DNA of 60,534 nucleotides from Candidatus Poseidoniales archaeon (GTDB lineage: Archaea; Thermoplasmatota; Poseidoniia; Poseidoniales; Poseidoniaceae): the NCBI GenBank assembly GCA_003602575.1, contig QQRY01000057.1, forward strand, positions 96,137 through 156,670, given 5' to 3'. This document shows positions 31,127 through 40,792 of the stretch, one piece after another (position 1 is the first letter of the stretch; every line of letters begins with the position of its first letter). A program made the position numbers and the translations under genes. Below the pieces are notes generated by a model. It was not told the origin of the DNA and did not search any database. It worked only from the letters and a program-made list of their open reading frames with translations.

Positions 31127-32425
31127 ATGCCGGTAGATAATAGTCGTTTGAGTGGTTTTTTCCGCCATAGTGTCGCTGAAAGGCGCAATTTAGTAAAAAA
31201 ATTGGCTGATTTGACCGAGGAACAAGTCATGGCACTTGCATCTAATGGTGAGTTAGATGATGAAGCGGCGGATAGAATGATTGAGAACGTCATAGGAACT
31301 ATGTCTTTACCCGTTGGTATTGCGACTAACTTTGTTATCGATGGTAAGCATTACTTGATCCCATTTTGCCTCGAAGAGTCAAGCGTGGTTGCTGCAGCAT
31401 CAAATATGGCAAAACGATGCCTTGAGAAAGGTGGCTTTAGAACTCAAAACGACGCCCCAATGATGATTGGTCAAATTCAAATTCTTGATTGTCCTGACAT
31501 AAATCAATCTCAATTAGCATTGCATCAAGCTAAAGATGAGTTGATCTCCCTCTGTAATAGCCTACCATCTACGATGATTAAACTTGGAGGAGGCTGTAAA
31601 AGAATAGAAACGCGAATTATCGAATCTCTTTCAGGGCCCATGCTTGTACTTCACATCATAGTCGATTGTAGAGATGCTATGGGCGCCAATGCAGTCAATA
31701 CTATGGCTGAATTGATTGCACCAGAAGTAGAAAGACTGACATCTGGAAGAGTACATCTGAAAATTCTTTCTAACTTAGCATCTCATAGACTTGCCCGTGT
31801 TGAGGCCACATTTACTCCTGAAGAACTCTCTAATGATGGCACTAAAGAAAATGGTAAGCAGATTATTCAAGGAATACTAGAGGCGCATCATTTCGCTCTA
31901 GCAGACCCATTCAGAGCAGCCACCCACAATAAGGGAGTTATGAACGCAATTAGTAGCGTCGCAGTTGCTTGTGGACAAGATTGGAGAGCAATTGAGGCTG
32001 GATGCCATTCTTGGGCGTCTTTTTCTAACAACCAATACTCTTCCATGACCGAATGGAAACTTGATGATGAGGGTTGCCTAGTAGGAAGTATAGAAACTCC
32101 AATGGCTGTTGGAATTGTAGGTGGCGCATCCAAAGTTCATCCTGTTGCAAAAACAAATCTAGCCATTCTTGGTGTAACTTCTGCTAGCGAATTAGCTGGA
32201 ATTATCTGTGCCGCAGGATTATCTCAAAATCTTGGAGCCCTTAGAGCACTTGCTACCAACGGAATACAGGCTGGACATATGAAACTCCACTCCAGGAATA
32301 TGGCAGTTAGTGCAGGCGCAGTTGGTGAAGAAATAGAACTGGTATCAGCAAAACTACAATCCCACATTGGACCTAAAACACAAACTGTGGTACAAAAAAT
32401 ACTTGAAGAATTACGAGAGTCTTGA
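31127..32425 (+). CDS. Hydroxymethylglutaryl-CoA reductase, class II-like
   Basis: SRLSGFFRHSVAERRNLVKKLADLTEEQV; VDCRDAMGANAVNTMAE; HNKGVMNAISSVAVACGQDWRAIEAGCHSWA; PVAKTNLAILGV. Confidence 0.93.
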   Translation: MPVDNSRLSGFFRHSVAERRNLVKKLADLTEEQVMALASNGELDDEAADRMIENVIGTMSLPVGIATNFVIDGKHYLIPFCLEESSVVAAASNMAKRCLEKGGFRTQNDAPMMIGQIQILDCPDINQSQLALHQAKDELISLCNSLPSTMIKLGGGCKRIETRIIESLSGPMLVLHIIVDCRDAMGANAVNTMAELIAPEVERLTSGRVHLKILSNLASHRLARVEATFTPEELSNDGTKENGKQIIQGILEAHHFALADPFRAATHNKGVMNAISSVAVACGQDWRAIEAGCHSWASFSNNQYSSMTEWKLDDEGCLVGSIETPMAVGIVGGASKVHPVAKTNLAILGVTSASELAGIICAAGLSQNLGALRALATNGIQAGHMKLHSRNMAVSAGAVGEEIELVSAKLQSHIGPKTQTVVQKILEELRES

Positions 32426-32426
32426 T

Positions 32427-33005
32427 TCACTCTTCTTCAAAATTCAAAGTGGATTGAACTGAACCATCCAATTCGCCTTCTTCTTTTACCACTTCTTTAC
32501 CAACTAAATCATCAAGTAACCCAGTATTTTGAACTTGTTCCCTAAACCAGGCCTTAACCTTCTTTCTATCAGTGTATGGACAACCAAATGCTTCTGAAAA
32601 TCTTCTCGTTGTTGTCAATCTTCTAGTATTACCATCTTTTCTACGATCAATCATACCATATTGGGCAAGTTCCCTAACATAGTCATATGCTTTCTGTCCT
32701 AATAATTCAATCAAACGAGATTGGGCCATAGGTTGATGATAAGCAATAAGGGAAGCTGCTTTGAGTAACTTCTTTGGAAGTTCAGTCTTAGCTTCTTTTG
32801 GAAGATGGTCAGCAATATCTGGTTTTACCTCAATAGCCCAGCGTTCACCTACCTCGGCAATTTGTAAAGCACCTCCACGTCTCCTCTTTAGAGTTGATCT
32901 CAATGAATATAATGAGTCAAGCATCTCATCTTCATCATAACCTAAGGAAAGACTCAACTCTGAGACAGTCATAGATCTTCCAGCACCAAATAGAGTTGCT
33001 TCCAA
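32427..33005 (-). CDS. scpB: Segregation and condensation protein B
   Basis: ScpB winged-helix pattern: KKLLKAASLIAYHQPMAQSRLIELLGQKAYDYVRELAQYGMIDRRKDGNTRRLTTTRRFSEAFG. True start may lie upstream (see findings). Confidence 0.9.
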   Translation of the reverse strand: MEATLFGAGRSMTVSELSLSLGYDEDEMLDSLYSLRSTLKRRRGGALQIAEVGERWAIEVKPDIADHLPKEAKTELPKKLLKAASLIAYHQPMAQSRLIELLGQKAYDYVRELAQYGMIDRRKDGNTRRLTTTRRFSEAFGCPYTDRKKVKAWFREQVQNTGLLDDLVGKEVVKEEGELDGSVQSTLNFEEE

Positions 33006-33044
33006 AAGTGTATCTAATTGTATTTCAGTAATGTAAACAACTCC

Positions 33045-34250
33045 TTACTCGACCAACCATTCGTGATTTTGAAAATTAGTATCGCTTTGAGAAGTCTCCA
33101 CAGATACTGTTTCTAAAGATTCTTGTTTTTCTAATTCTAGTTCTTTGGCTTTCCTTTCAGCCTCTTCAATCAATCTGATTTTTTCTGCTCTTTTCTTAGC
33201 AAATTGAACTGACCCTGAATCTTCATTTTGTGAATCAATGCTATGCTTCTCGTCTAACTCATCTATCGCTAGTTTAACTTGTTGGAAATCATCCAAATCA
33301 GGCCATAGGTCTTCAAGGAAAATATCGCCATCGGGAACAACTTCTTGACTTATTGATGCAAATCCCCTATGTGTCAAAAATAATCCAGCGATAAATGATG
33401 TAACCTTGGCCTCGTCTTGATAGCCTTCGGGCACTTCACCAAATAATTCTTCTAAGATCACTCTAAGATGGGCTTTTACATTCTCAACCGGTACTTTGTT
33501 GCTATTTTGCTCTATACAGGTCCTTCTCAATGCAGACCAACATCTTCCAATGTCGCCCTCTAAATCTTCATTATGCATTCTACCGCCAATGTTTTCTAAA
33601 TAATCCTTTAATTCGGCCTGATGAGCTATTCGATTCTCTTCTCTAAGCCTGAGCCCCTCAGCATCATCGGCTGCATCTTTGAATGCTGAAAGCAATTCTC
33701 CCAAAGTGACAGGTCTTCCTTCTTCTCTTCTGACCCTCTCGCCAAATAATGATGGTAAAATCTCATCGGCATCTCCTTGAAGAATCGAATTGGTAAACAA
33801 GAAAGCCTCGTCATCATACTCGGATTCCCAACCAAAATCGAATCCTTCATCCCATTCTTCTTCTTCTTCAGTCCTTTGAACTCTATCAAAAAGATCGATT
33901 GCTTGATGATGTAATACCTCCCAGGATAAACGAATAAGTCTACCGCATGCGGGAAGATCAAGATTATTGGAATTGTTTTTCACTCTTTGTGTAAAGAACT
34001 TCAAAAATTTAGATAAATCGATATTCCAGGCATCCAAATCCTCTTCTCTCACAAGTGATAGAACTAGAGCTACTGAACGATCAAATGGGTCTGATAATGA
34101 CCTGAATTCGGCTTCTTCTGTTTCGGCTATTGAAAGTATCCTATCTGCAAATAATTGGGCCTCCGCAGTTTCTTCTCCTGATTCAATCAATTGATTGATT
34201 ACATCCTGTCTAAGGAACCACTTGTCTAAGACCGCTTGTTGCTCTGCCAA
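33045..34250 (-). CDS. scpA: Segregation and condensation protein A
   Basis: ALVLSLVREEDLDAWNIDLSKFLKFFTQRVK: ScpA N-terminal signature; between smc and scpB. Confidence 0.88.
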   Translation of the reverse strand: MAEQQAVLDKWFLRQDVINQLIESGEETAEAQLFADRILSIAETEEAEFRSLSDPFDRSVALVLSLVREEDLDAWNIDLSKFLKFFTQRVKNNSNNLDLPACGRLIRLSWEVLHHQAIDLFDRVQRTEEEEEWDEGFDFGWESEYDDEAFLFTNSILQGDADEILPSLFGERVRREEGRPVTLGELLSAFKDAADDAEGLRLREENRIAHQAELKDYLENIGGRMHNEDLEGDIGRCWSALRRTCIEQNSNKVPVENVKAHLRVILEELFGEVPEGYQDEAKVTSFIAGLFLTHRGFASISQEVVPDGDIFLEDLWPDLDDFQQVKLAIDELDEKHSIDSQNEDSGSVQFAKKRAEKIRLIEEAERKAKELELEKQESLETVSVETSQSDTNFQNHEWLVE

Positions 34251-34259
34251 AAAATCACC

Positions 34260-37200
34260 TCAAAGTTCCTCATGTGAATCGACTACATCTGGCAATTCTA
34301 CTTCTGCTTCTAGTTCTGATTCTTCCCCAGATATTGCTTCTTTCAAGTCCTTCATCTCTTGAATGTCTTCAGTAAGTTCAGCAGTTCTTTCTCCTAATCC
34401 TTGCATTGTGGAATCTTCTTCGTCGTTTTGTTGATCATCATCAATAATATGATTTAGTAGCCCACCTAAGCTCTTAGGAGGCGATAATGCATCAGGAACT
34501 GTCGGCATATCAAATTCAACTTGTTGGATTTCATCACGTCTTAGCGCATTCATTTTTGCTATTCTCTCTGCTTCTTCTTCAGCTTCGGCACCCAGTTTTA
34601 TAGCCCTATCTCTATCGAAATCAACAATTCTTCTACTGCAACCATCTCCTCCATGAGTAATTCCAATGTGGTGGTCTGCAAGACGCAAAGAGACCTTTCT
34701 TAGTGTGACCATGATAAATTGCGCATTCTTACTTCTTTGCCTGCACATTTCAGCAATTCTCTCTGCATTGGTTGCATCTAGGTTTTGGTCGACTTCATCA
34801 AAGTAATAGAAAGGACTTGGATCATAATCTTGAATAGCGAAAATCAGTGCTAATGCTGCCATAGATTGCTCTCCACCTGAAAGTTGTAGTCTACTTACCT
34901 TAGATGATTTGCCTTTTGGTTTAGCCCATAATTCCAAACCACCCTTGAAAGGTTCTTCAGGATTTTCTAGGTATAATTCTCCTCTACCTCCATCACTAAG
35001 GACGTTGTATGAAACTTTGAAATTTTCATTGACTTTCTCTAAAACAGACACTAGCCTCTCTTTTCTTTGTGCCTCTAGCTTGTCTGTCACGTCGATTAGA
35101 GATGTTCTGCGCTTCTGTAAGGTCTTGAAGTCGTCTTTCATTTCATTAAGACGTGATTCACATGCCTCGAATTGCTCAATAGCTAGCATATTGACTGGCC
35201 CATAGGCTTCCATCCTTCTTTCAAGAGAACGTACCTTCTTCTCAGACTCTCCTACAGAAGGTAGAGTGATATTTGCTTCAGCCGGTTTAATTCCTGCAAC
35301 CTCCATCTCATTGAGCAACTCTGCAAGTGCTGTTTCTTTAGTAATCAAAGATCTACCAACCTCATCACTCATTCGTCTTCTTGATTGTGCATCGGTTGCT
35401 TTTTGAGTAAGTGAAGTTCTAAGACTTGCTCTTTCATCAACCAATTGCAATCTTTCATCTTCTAATCCCTTATTCTCTTCTAGGAATTCAGAAAGTTCTT
35501 CTTGCCTTTCTTTCAATTCTATAGAATCAACATCTATGGACGATTTTAATTCCTCGACCAATTCATTTCTCTTGGTCATTGAAGAACTAACTGATTCAAT
35601 TCTAGAGTTGTTATCGTCAACCCTTTGAGTAAGTAAATCTCTATGACTACTACCGCTTTCTAAGGCTGTTTCTGCTTTTGATTTGAGACCTTCAGCATCT
35701 AAACGCTTCATTTGTGCTGCATGCATTCTATCTTTCAGATGGCTTGGACTAGCTAATTCTACAGCCTCTCTAGCAGATGTACAATTTGCTTCCATTATCT
35801 CAAATTGATTTTGTGATTCATCAAGTCCTTCAAGGTTTGACCTCGCTAAGGTTTCCAATTCACTTAGTTTCTTCTCTACTTCAGCAACTGCCCCTAATGA
35901 TTTGTTATACAATGATTTAGCTTGCTTCATCTCGGCACGCCACTCTTGTAATTTTACAGCGTCTTCTCCATCAGATAATTGATTGATACTAACTCGAATT
36001 ACTTGTTGTTGTCTCCTTGCTTCGATTAGTGCTGCTGAAACTGTGTCTGACATCAATCTTAATTTCTCTACTTCACCAGAAAGTTTCTCAACTTCTGAAG
36101 CACCTTTGATACGTCCACCAAATGATACCGACATCTTACGCTTTGAACCGCCAATCATAGCACCGCCTGCTTCGGTTACATCGCCCCTTAATGTCACTAA
36201 GCGAATACCTCCCATGTGAGACCTTGCAGTTGACATCGAATCTACAATCAGGGTATTCCTGAGTACAAATCGTATAGCGATATCTATCTTAGGGTCATAA
36301 TCTAGTAACTCGTGTGCAAATCCGATGACCCCTGGTTTCTTAGATACCATTACTGCTTTACCAGCAGCCCTGGTGTTGGTTAATTTGTTTAGAGGAAGGA
36401 ATGTTGCTCTTCCTGCCCTGTTTTCTGCCAACCAACGAATAGCCTGAGCGGCGACTTCATCACTTTCAACTACCAGAGAGGTCATTCCCCCTCCAATTGC
36501 TGTAGATAACGCTGATTCATGAGAATCGTCAATTGGTGCACACAACTCTGCGATAGATCCAATGATTCCTTTCAACTCACCACGGTCTCTAGCCGCAATA
36601 ACTGCAGCAGCTCCTCCAGCCATCCCTTTAGAACCGCTTGATGTTTCCATTTCAGCCCTAGTTCGCTCAAGTTTTCTTTCAGTCTCCCTAAGTTTAGATT
36701 CTATCACTTGGGATTCTTCGACCAGCTTTTGCTCAGCATTTTGAGCATCCATGAGTTGCTTTGATAGTGAACTTCTGTCCTTTTCTGCGGACTTACCTGA
36801 AAGTTCTTCGCCTTTAATCTCTAATTCGCCCAATGCAAGTCTTGCTTCTTCGGATGATTCTTGAACTTGTGAAAGCTGTTCTGATATAACCTCAGCCTGT
36901 GCTGCAGTCCTGTCTACTTCGCTTTGAGATTCCGATAATTTAATTCTAGCATCTTCTAATTGCGTAATTGCTTTGGATAAATTTCTAGATAACTCCGCAC
37001 TTTCATCATTTGATGATTCCATTATCTTAGTGATTTCTAGTTCTTCTAATTCCGCTTCTTTCAAGGCTTTTTGTGAATCTTCCAAATCTTGCTTTGCCGA
37101 TTCAAGAGAAGTTGTGAATTCTTTTAGCGAAGCAACCGAAGAGTCCAATTGTTCTTTCAAAGATTCTAATTCGGCCTGGTCTTCAGAATTCTTACTAGTG

Positions 37201-38177
37201 GCATCCTCAATCTTATCCTTATTGCCATCTATTCTTAGATGCAAGTCATAGATTTGTTTGTTTAGCCCGTTTGAATCTCCGCCCATCAAATCTTCGATCT
37301 GCTTTTGAAGAACTCCTATTTGATCCTCGAGTGAAATCAAGGACTTAGCGCCTTCTTTAACTTCCAACTCAAGCGAATTAGCCTCTTCTAGATATCTTGT
37401 CTGTTCAGTCAATTGGTATTCTTTCTCTGCCATTTGACTAGCATAATTCGATTGATAAGCGGTAACTCTAGCTTGATTTAGTTCATCGGCCAAATCCTTT
37501 GCTTTAACTGCGATATCCTTTTCTTTTCTAAGATCTTTTAATCTAACTTTTTGTTCCTCTTCAAGAAGTCCAATTCTTTCGATATAATTCTCGACGTTGG
37601 CTTTTTGCTTGTCAGCTTTTCTTATTTCCTCATCATACGATGTAACTCCAGCGACACTATCAAGAACCTTTCTTCTTTCTTTAGAAGTCATTTTTGCCAG
37701 ACTTGTTACGTCTCCTTGTAAAACGATATTGTAGCCATCGGGCCTAGCATTTGCTGCTCCAAGTATCCTGTGGAAAGATTTCTGGGTACTTTCTTCTCCA
37801 TCGAGTAAATACTGAGTTACGACATTATTCGACTTAGTTAATCTAATCGAACGAGTCATTCTTACTTCATCAGAATCAATTGGTAATCTTCTCCTCTTAC
37901 TAGATAAAACTGGATTGGCAAATATCAGTGTCACCTCACAATCCCTTGCAGGCTTCGAGTTTTTACCCCCATTGAAGATTAAATCTTTAGAGTTTTGAGC
38001 TCTTATTGTTTTATTAGAACGTGGCCCTAGAACAAATTGTATTGCATCCCCACAATTGGATTTACCTGAACCATTAGGACCTGTAATTGCGGTAAAACCT
38101 CTATCCAAAGGAATTGTTACTTGTCCCTTGAATGATTTAAAATTTGATATCTCAATTGCTTTTAGGTACATTACCAT
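34260..38177 (-). CDS. smc: Chromosome segregation protein SMC
   Basis: LKAIEISNFKSFKGQVTIPLDRGFTAITGPNGSGKSNCGDAIQFVLG; coiled coils, hinge; LQLSGGEQSMAALALIFAIQDYDPSPFYYFDEVDQNLD. Confidence 0.97.
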   Translation of the reverse strand: MVMYLKAIEISNFKSFKGQVTIPLDRGFTAITGPNGSGKSNCGDAIQFVLGPRSNKTIRAQNSKDLIFNGGKNSKPARDCEVTLIFANPVLSSKRRRLPIDSDEVRMTRSIRLTKSNNVVTQYLLDGEESTQKSFHRILGAANARPDGYNIVLQGDVTSLAKMTSKERRKVLDSVAGVTSYDEEIRKADKQKANVENYIERIGLLEEEQKVRLKDLRKEKDIAVKAKDLADELNQARVTAYQSNYASQMAEKEYQLTEQTRYLEEANSLELEVKEGAKSLISLEDQIGVLQKQIEDLMGGDSNGLNKQIYDLHLRIDGNKDKIEDATSKNSEDQAELESLKEQLDSSVASLKEFTTSLESAKQDLEDSQKALKEAELEELEITKIMESSNDESAELSRNLSKAITQLEDARIKLSESQSEVDRTAAQAEVISEQLSQVQESSEEARLALGELEIKGEELSGKSAEKDRSSLSKQLMDAQNAEQKLVEESQVIESKLRETERKLERTRAEMETSSGSKGMAGGAAAVIAARDRGELKGIIGSIAELCAPIDDSHESALSTAIGGGMTSLVVESDEVAAQAIRWLAENRAGRATFLPLNKLTNTRAAGKAVMVSKKPGVIGFAHELLDYDPKIDIAIRFVLRNTLIVDSMSTARSHMGGIRLVTLRGDVTEAGGAMIGGSKRKMSVSFGGRIKGASEVEKLSGEVEKLRLMSDTVSAALIEARRQQQVIRVSINQLSDGEDAVKLQEWRAEMKQAKSLYNKSLGAVAEVEKKLSELETLARSNLEGLDESQNQFEIMEANCTSAREAVELASPSHLKDRMHAAQMKRLDAEGLKSKAETALESGSSHRDLLTQRVDDNNSRIESVSSSMTKRNELVEELKSSIDVDSIELKERQEELSEFLEENKGLEDERLQLVDERASLRTSLTQKATDAQSRRRMSDEVGRSLITKETALAELLNEMEVAGIKPAEANITLPSVGESEKKVRSLERRMEAYGPVNMLAIEQFEACESRLNEMKDDFKTLQKRRTSLIDVTDKLEAQRKERLVSVLEKVNENFKVSYNVLSDGGRGELYLENPEEPFKGGLELWAKPKGKSSKVSRLQLSGGEQSMAALALIFAIQDYDPSPFYYFDEVDQNLDATNAERIAEMCRQRSKNAQFIMVTLRKVSLRLADHHIGITHGGDGCSRRIVDFDRDRAIKLGAEAEEEAERIAKMNALRRDEIQQVEFDMPTVPDALSPPKSLGGLLNHIIDDDQQNDEEDSTMQGLGERTAELTEDIQEMKDLKEAISGEESELEAEVELPDVVDSHEEL

Positions 38178-38304
38178 CCCTCATCCGGAAAATTATCTCC
38201 GGCCTTAACGAGGTCATCGGGAATCTAGAGGTATTAAACTATGCGAGACATTAGAACTCAATACACTGTTTTTCGAAGGGCTTGAAAGTTGCCGAAAGGA
38301 GCCT

Positions 38305-39108
38305 TTAAATTGTACCAGTGGAGTTGCATTTACGACATCCTCCGCCTTTACAATATGGACATGTGGCTTCAACCTTTAATCCACTAGCCTTTCTTGACAT
38401 TGCAAGTTTTGAATCGCGGTGCATCAAAGGAGACCTAGCAACTCTTTTTTGTTTACCCTGTAATTCATTTAATGGCCTAGCTGAAGTTCCGAAAGTGGAC
38501 CTAAATTTATCAGCGACTTCCCGTCTACTTTCTAAACGTTGATTTGTTTGCTCAATCGCTTCGGCTTCCCAGTATTTTGGACCTCGCATCATAAATGCAC
38601 CCAAAATTGCAATTCCAATCTGAACGAAAAGAGGTGAAATATTGAATGGAAGTAATGTGGCTATTCCTTCTGAACCGACGGCTGTTGGAAGTAATTCTAA
38701 TCGGTCTAAAATTGCTAATCCAAAGAAAGAGCAACCAGTAATAAAAAGTATTTTTCTAATTCTTTTAGCCCATCTACCTTTTTGAGGTAACTTTAGTCTA
38801 CCAATCATCAATATGAATATTCCTTCTCCAAGAAGTAAGAAATCAGCGCCATTCCATTCACCCACAGGACCTAAACAAAAACTGTCATTGCCCGCTGCGA
38901 GTTCCTTCTCTACCTCTTCTTGAGAGCAATGAGGCTCAAATAATTTCATTACATCCAACTTGGAAGGATCGGCGCCATCATAGTATTGTGGCGCAGCTAG
39001 TCCGAATTGTACATTGATAATCACAAAACCAACCATTAAGAGACCAAGTATGGTTGAGAAATTACGACCAATCACTCCCATGTCAAGGCCACAATGAGTA
39101 TACATCAT
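38305..39108 (-). CDS. Membrane protein with C-terminal zinc-ribbon-like tail
   Basis: Multiple TMs; C-terminal CPYCKGGGCRKCNSTGTI (CxxCxGxxCxxC). Confidence 0.7.
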   Translation of the reverse strand: MMYTHCGLDMGVIGRNFSTILGLLMVGFVIINVQFGLAAPQYYDGADPSKLDVMKLFEPHCSQEEVEKELAAGNDSFCLGPVGEWNGADFLLLGEGIFILMIGRLKLPQKGRWAKRIRKILFITGCSFFGLAILDRLELLPTAVGSEGIATLLPFNISPLFVQIGIAILGAFMMRGPKYWEAEAIEQTNQRLESRREVADKFRSTFGTSARPLNELQGKQKRVARSPLMHRDSKLAMSRKASGLKVEATCPYCKGGGCRKCNSTGTI

Positions 39109-39169
39109 AGTGATATCGCTTCACAATAGTTCAAATGATGGAGTCTTTACCGTCAATTTGAGGGGTGTT

Positions 39170-40792
39170 ATGGCTCACATAATCATCATTGGCAGTGGCA
39201 TTGCTGGGTTATTCGCTGCATTAAAAATCGCAGACTCAAATAATCAAGTCACTGTAATCACCAAGCAGAGACTCAAGGACTCTTCTACAAACTGGGCCCA
39301 AGGAGGAATTGCTGGAATTCTTGATAAAACAGATATACAAGGAATTGATTCTCATATCCAAGATACACTAAGAAGTGGAGATGGTATGTGTGATGAGAAC
39401 GTCGTTAATGAAGTGATAAATAGTGCAAGTGAATGTATTCATGAATTATTGAAGATAGGAGTAAGGTTTGAAAAGAACGAAGATGGAGATTTTCGATTGG
39501 CCAAAGAAGGTGGGCACTCTTCAAGAAGGATACTTCATTCAAAAGATGCAACTGGAAAGGAAATAGAAAGAGCTCTAAGCGATGCAGCCAAAAGACATCC
39601 CAATGTCAGTTTAAATCCAAATATGTTAGCAATCGATTTGATTCAAAAAGAGCATGGAATCCCAAGCAAAGGCATTTCAGGAGTATGGTGCTTGAATCAA
39701 GAAACCAATAAAGTGGAAACCTTTTCCGCTGATTCAATTATTTTAGCAACTGGAGGAGTTGGACAACTATGGAATCAAACGACTAATCCTAGTGTTGCGA
39801 CTGGGGATGGGCTTGCTATGGCTTGGCGAGCAGGCGCAAATGTCAAAGATATGGCATTTATTCAATTCCATCCTACAGCGCTATCCATATCCAAGGATAG
39901 ACCATTCCTAATAACTGAAGCTCTAAGAGGTGAAGGCGGAGTGATTCTAGATAAATCGGGGCTCAAGAAATGGCAGAAAGATTGTGAAAAAGCGATTGAC
40001 CAAAATAGCAATCCTCCTCTGCCCGATAAGTACTCTTTCACATTAGAATTCTCGCCTTTGGGCTCTATGGCCACAAGAGATATAGTTGCTAGATCTATAG
40101 ATATTAAACTCAAAAAGACTGGAGAAAATAACGCTTTTCTAGTAACATCACATCTTGATAGTAAACATTTACAAGAAGAATTTCCCAATATTCAGTCTCG
40201 CTTAAATCGTCATAATCTAAAACTAGGAATTGATCACCTACCAATCGCCCCTGCCGCACATTACATAGTTGGAGGTTTGGAAGTAGATACTTTTGGCAGA
40301 CCTATGCTAAGAGAAGATGAAAATAATTTCATTCCATGCCTATATGCAATAGGAGAGGTTGCTTGTACAGGCATGCATGGAGCAAATAGGTTGGCATCAA
40401 ACAGTCTACTAGAAGCAGTAGTTTATGCGGATAAAGCTGCAAATCATATTATTGAAAATACCCCGAATACACAGAATAAGGAAGCCCCAGAATGGAGACA
40501 AGAAGGGCTTGATTCTCTAGTTGAACACGCCCCGATAGTGAATGATTTGAGATTACTCAGATCGACAATGTCTCAAGAAGTTGGAGTTGTAAGAAGATTT
40601 CAACGATTGGAAAGAGCGTCAAGAAGACTAAAACTTCTCGGTAATGAAGTGGATTTGATTTGGAGAAATTCCCTAGCAAGCAGAGAAATTGTGGAATTAA
40701 GAAATCTAATCTTAGTAGGTCAATTGGTGACTTCTGATGCTTTGGCAAGAACTGAAAATAGAGGATTACACTATAATTCAGACCTAGTATGA
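39170..40792 (+). CDS. nadB: L-aspartate oxidase
   Basis: MAHIIIIGSGIAGLFAALKIAD; TNWAQGGIAGI; EGGHSSRRILHSKDATGKEIE; ATGGVGQLW; FIQFHPTAL; GLYAIGEVACTGMHGANRLASNSLLE-type motif. Start revised to ATG at 39170. Confidence 0.95.
   Translation: MAHIIIIGSGIAGLFAALKIADSNNQVTVITKQRLKDSSTNWAQGGIAGILDKTDIQGIDSHIQDTLRSGDGMCDENVVNEVINSASECIHELLKIGVRFEKNEDGDFRLAKEGGHSSRRILHSKDATGKEIERALSDAAKRHPNVSLNPNMLAIDLIQKEHGIPSKGISGVWCLNQETNKVETFSADSIILATGGVGQLWNQTTNPSVATGDGLAMAWRAGANVKDMAFIQFHPTALSISKDRPFLITEALRGEGGVILDKSGLKKWQKDCEKAIDQNSNPPLPDKYSFTLEFSPLGSMATRDIVARSIDIKLKKTGENNAFLVTSHLDSKHLQEEFPNIQSRLNRHNLKLGIDHLPIAPAAHYIVGGLEVDTFGRPMLREDENNFIPCLYAIGEVACTGMHGANRLASNSLLEAVVYADKAANHIIENTPNTQNKEAPEWRQEGLDSLVEHAPIVNDLRLLRSTMSQEVGVVRRFQRLERASRRLKLLGNEVDLIWRNSLASREIVELRNLILVGQLVTSDALARTENRGLHYNSDLV

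Noticed and set aside
34909-37251. Several plus-strand ORFs (34909, 35983, 36562, 36973) opposite smc
   Set aside because: Antisense artefacts of a long coiled-coil gene; no recognisable domains or separate start signals.
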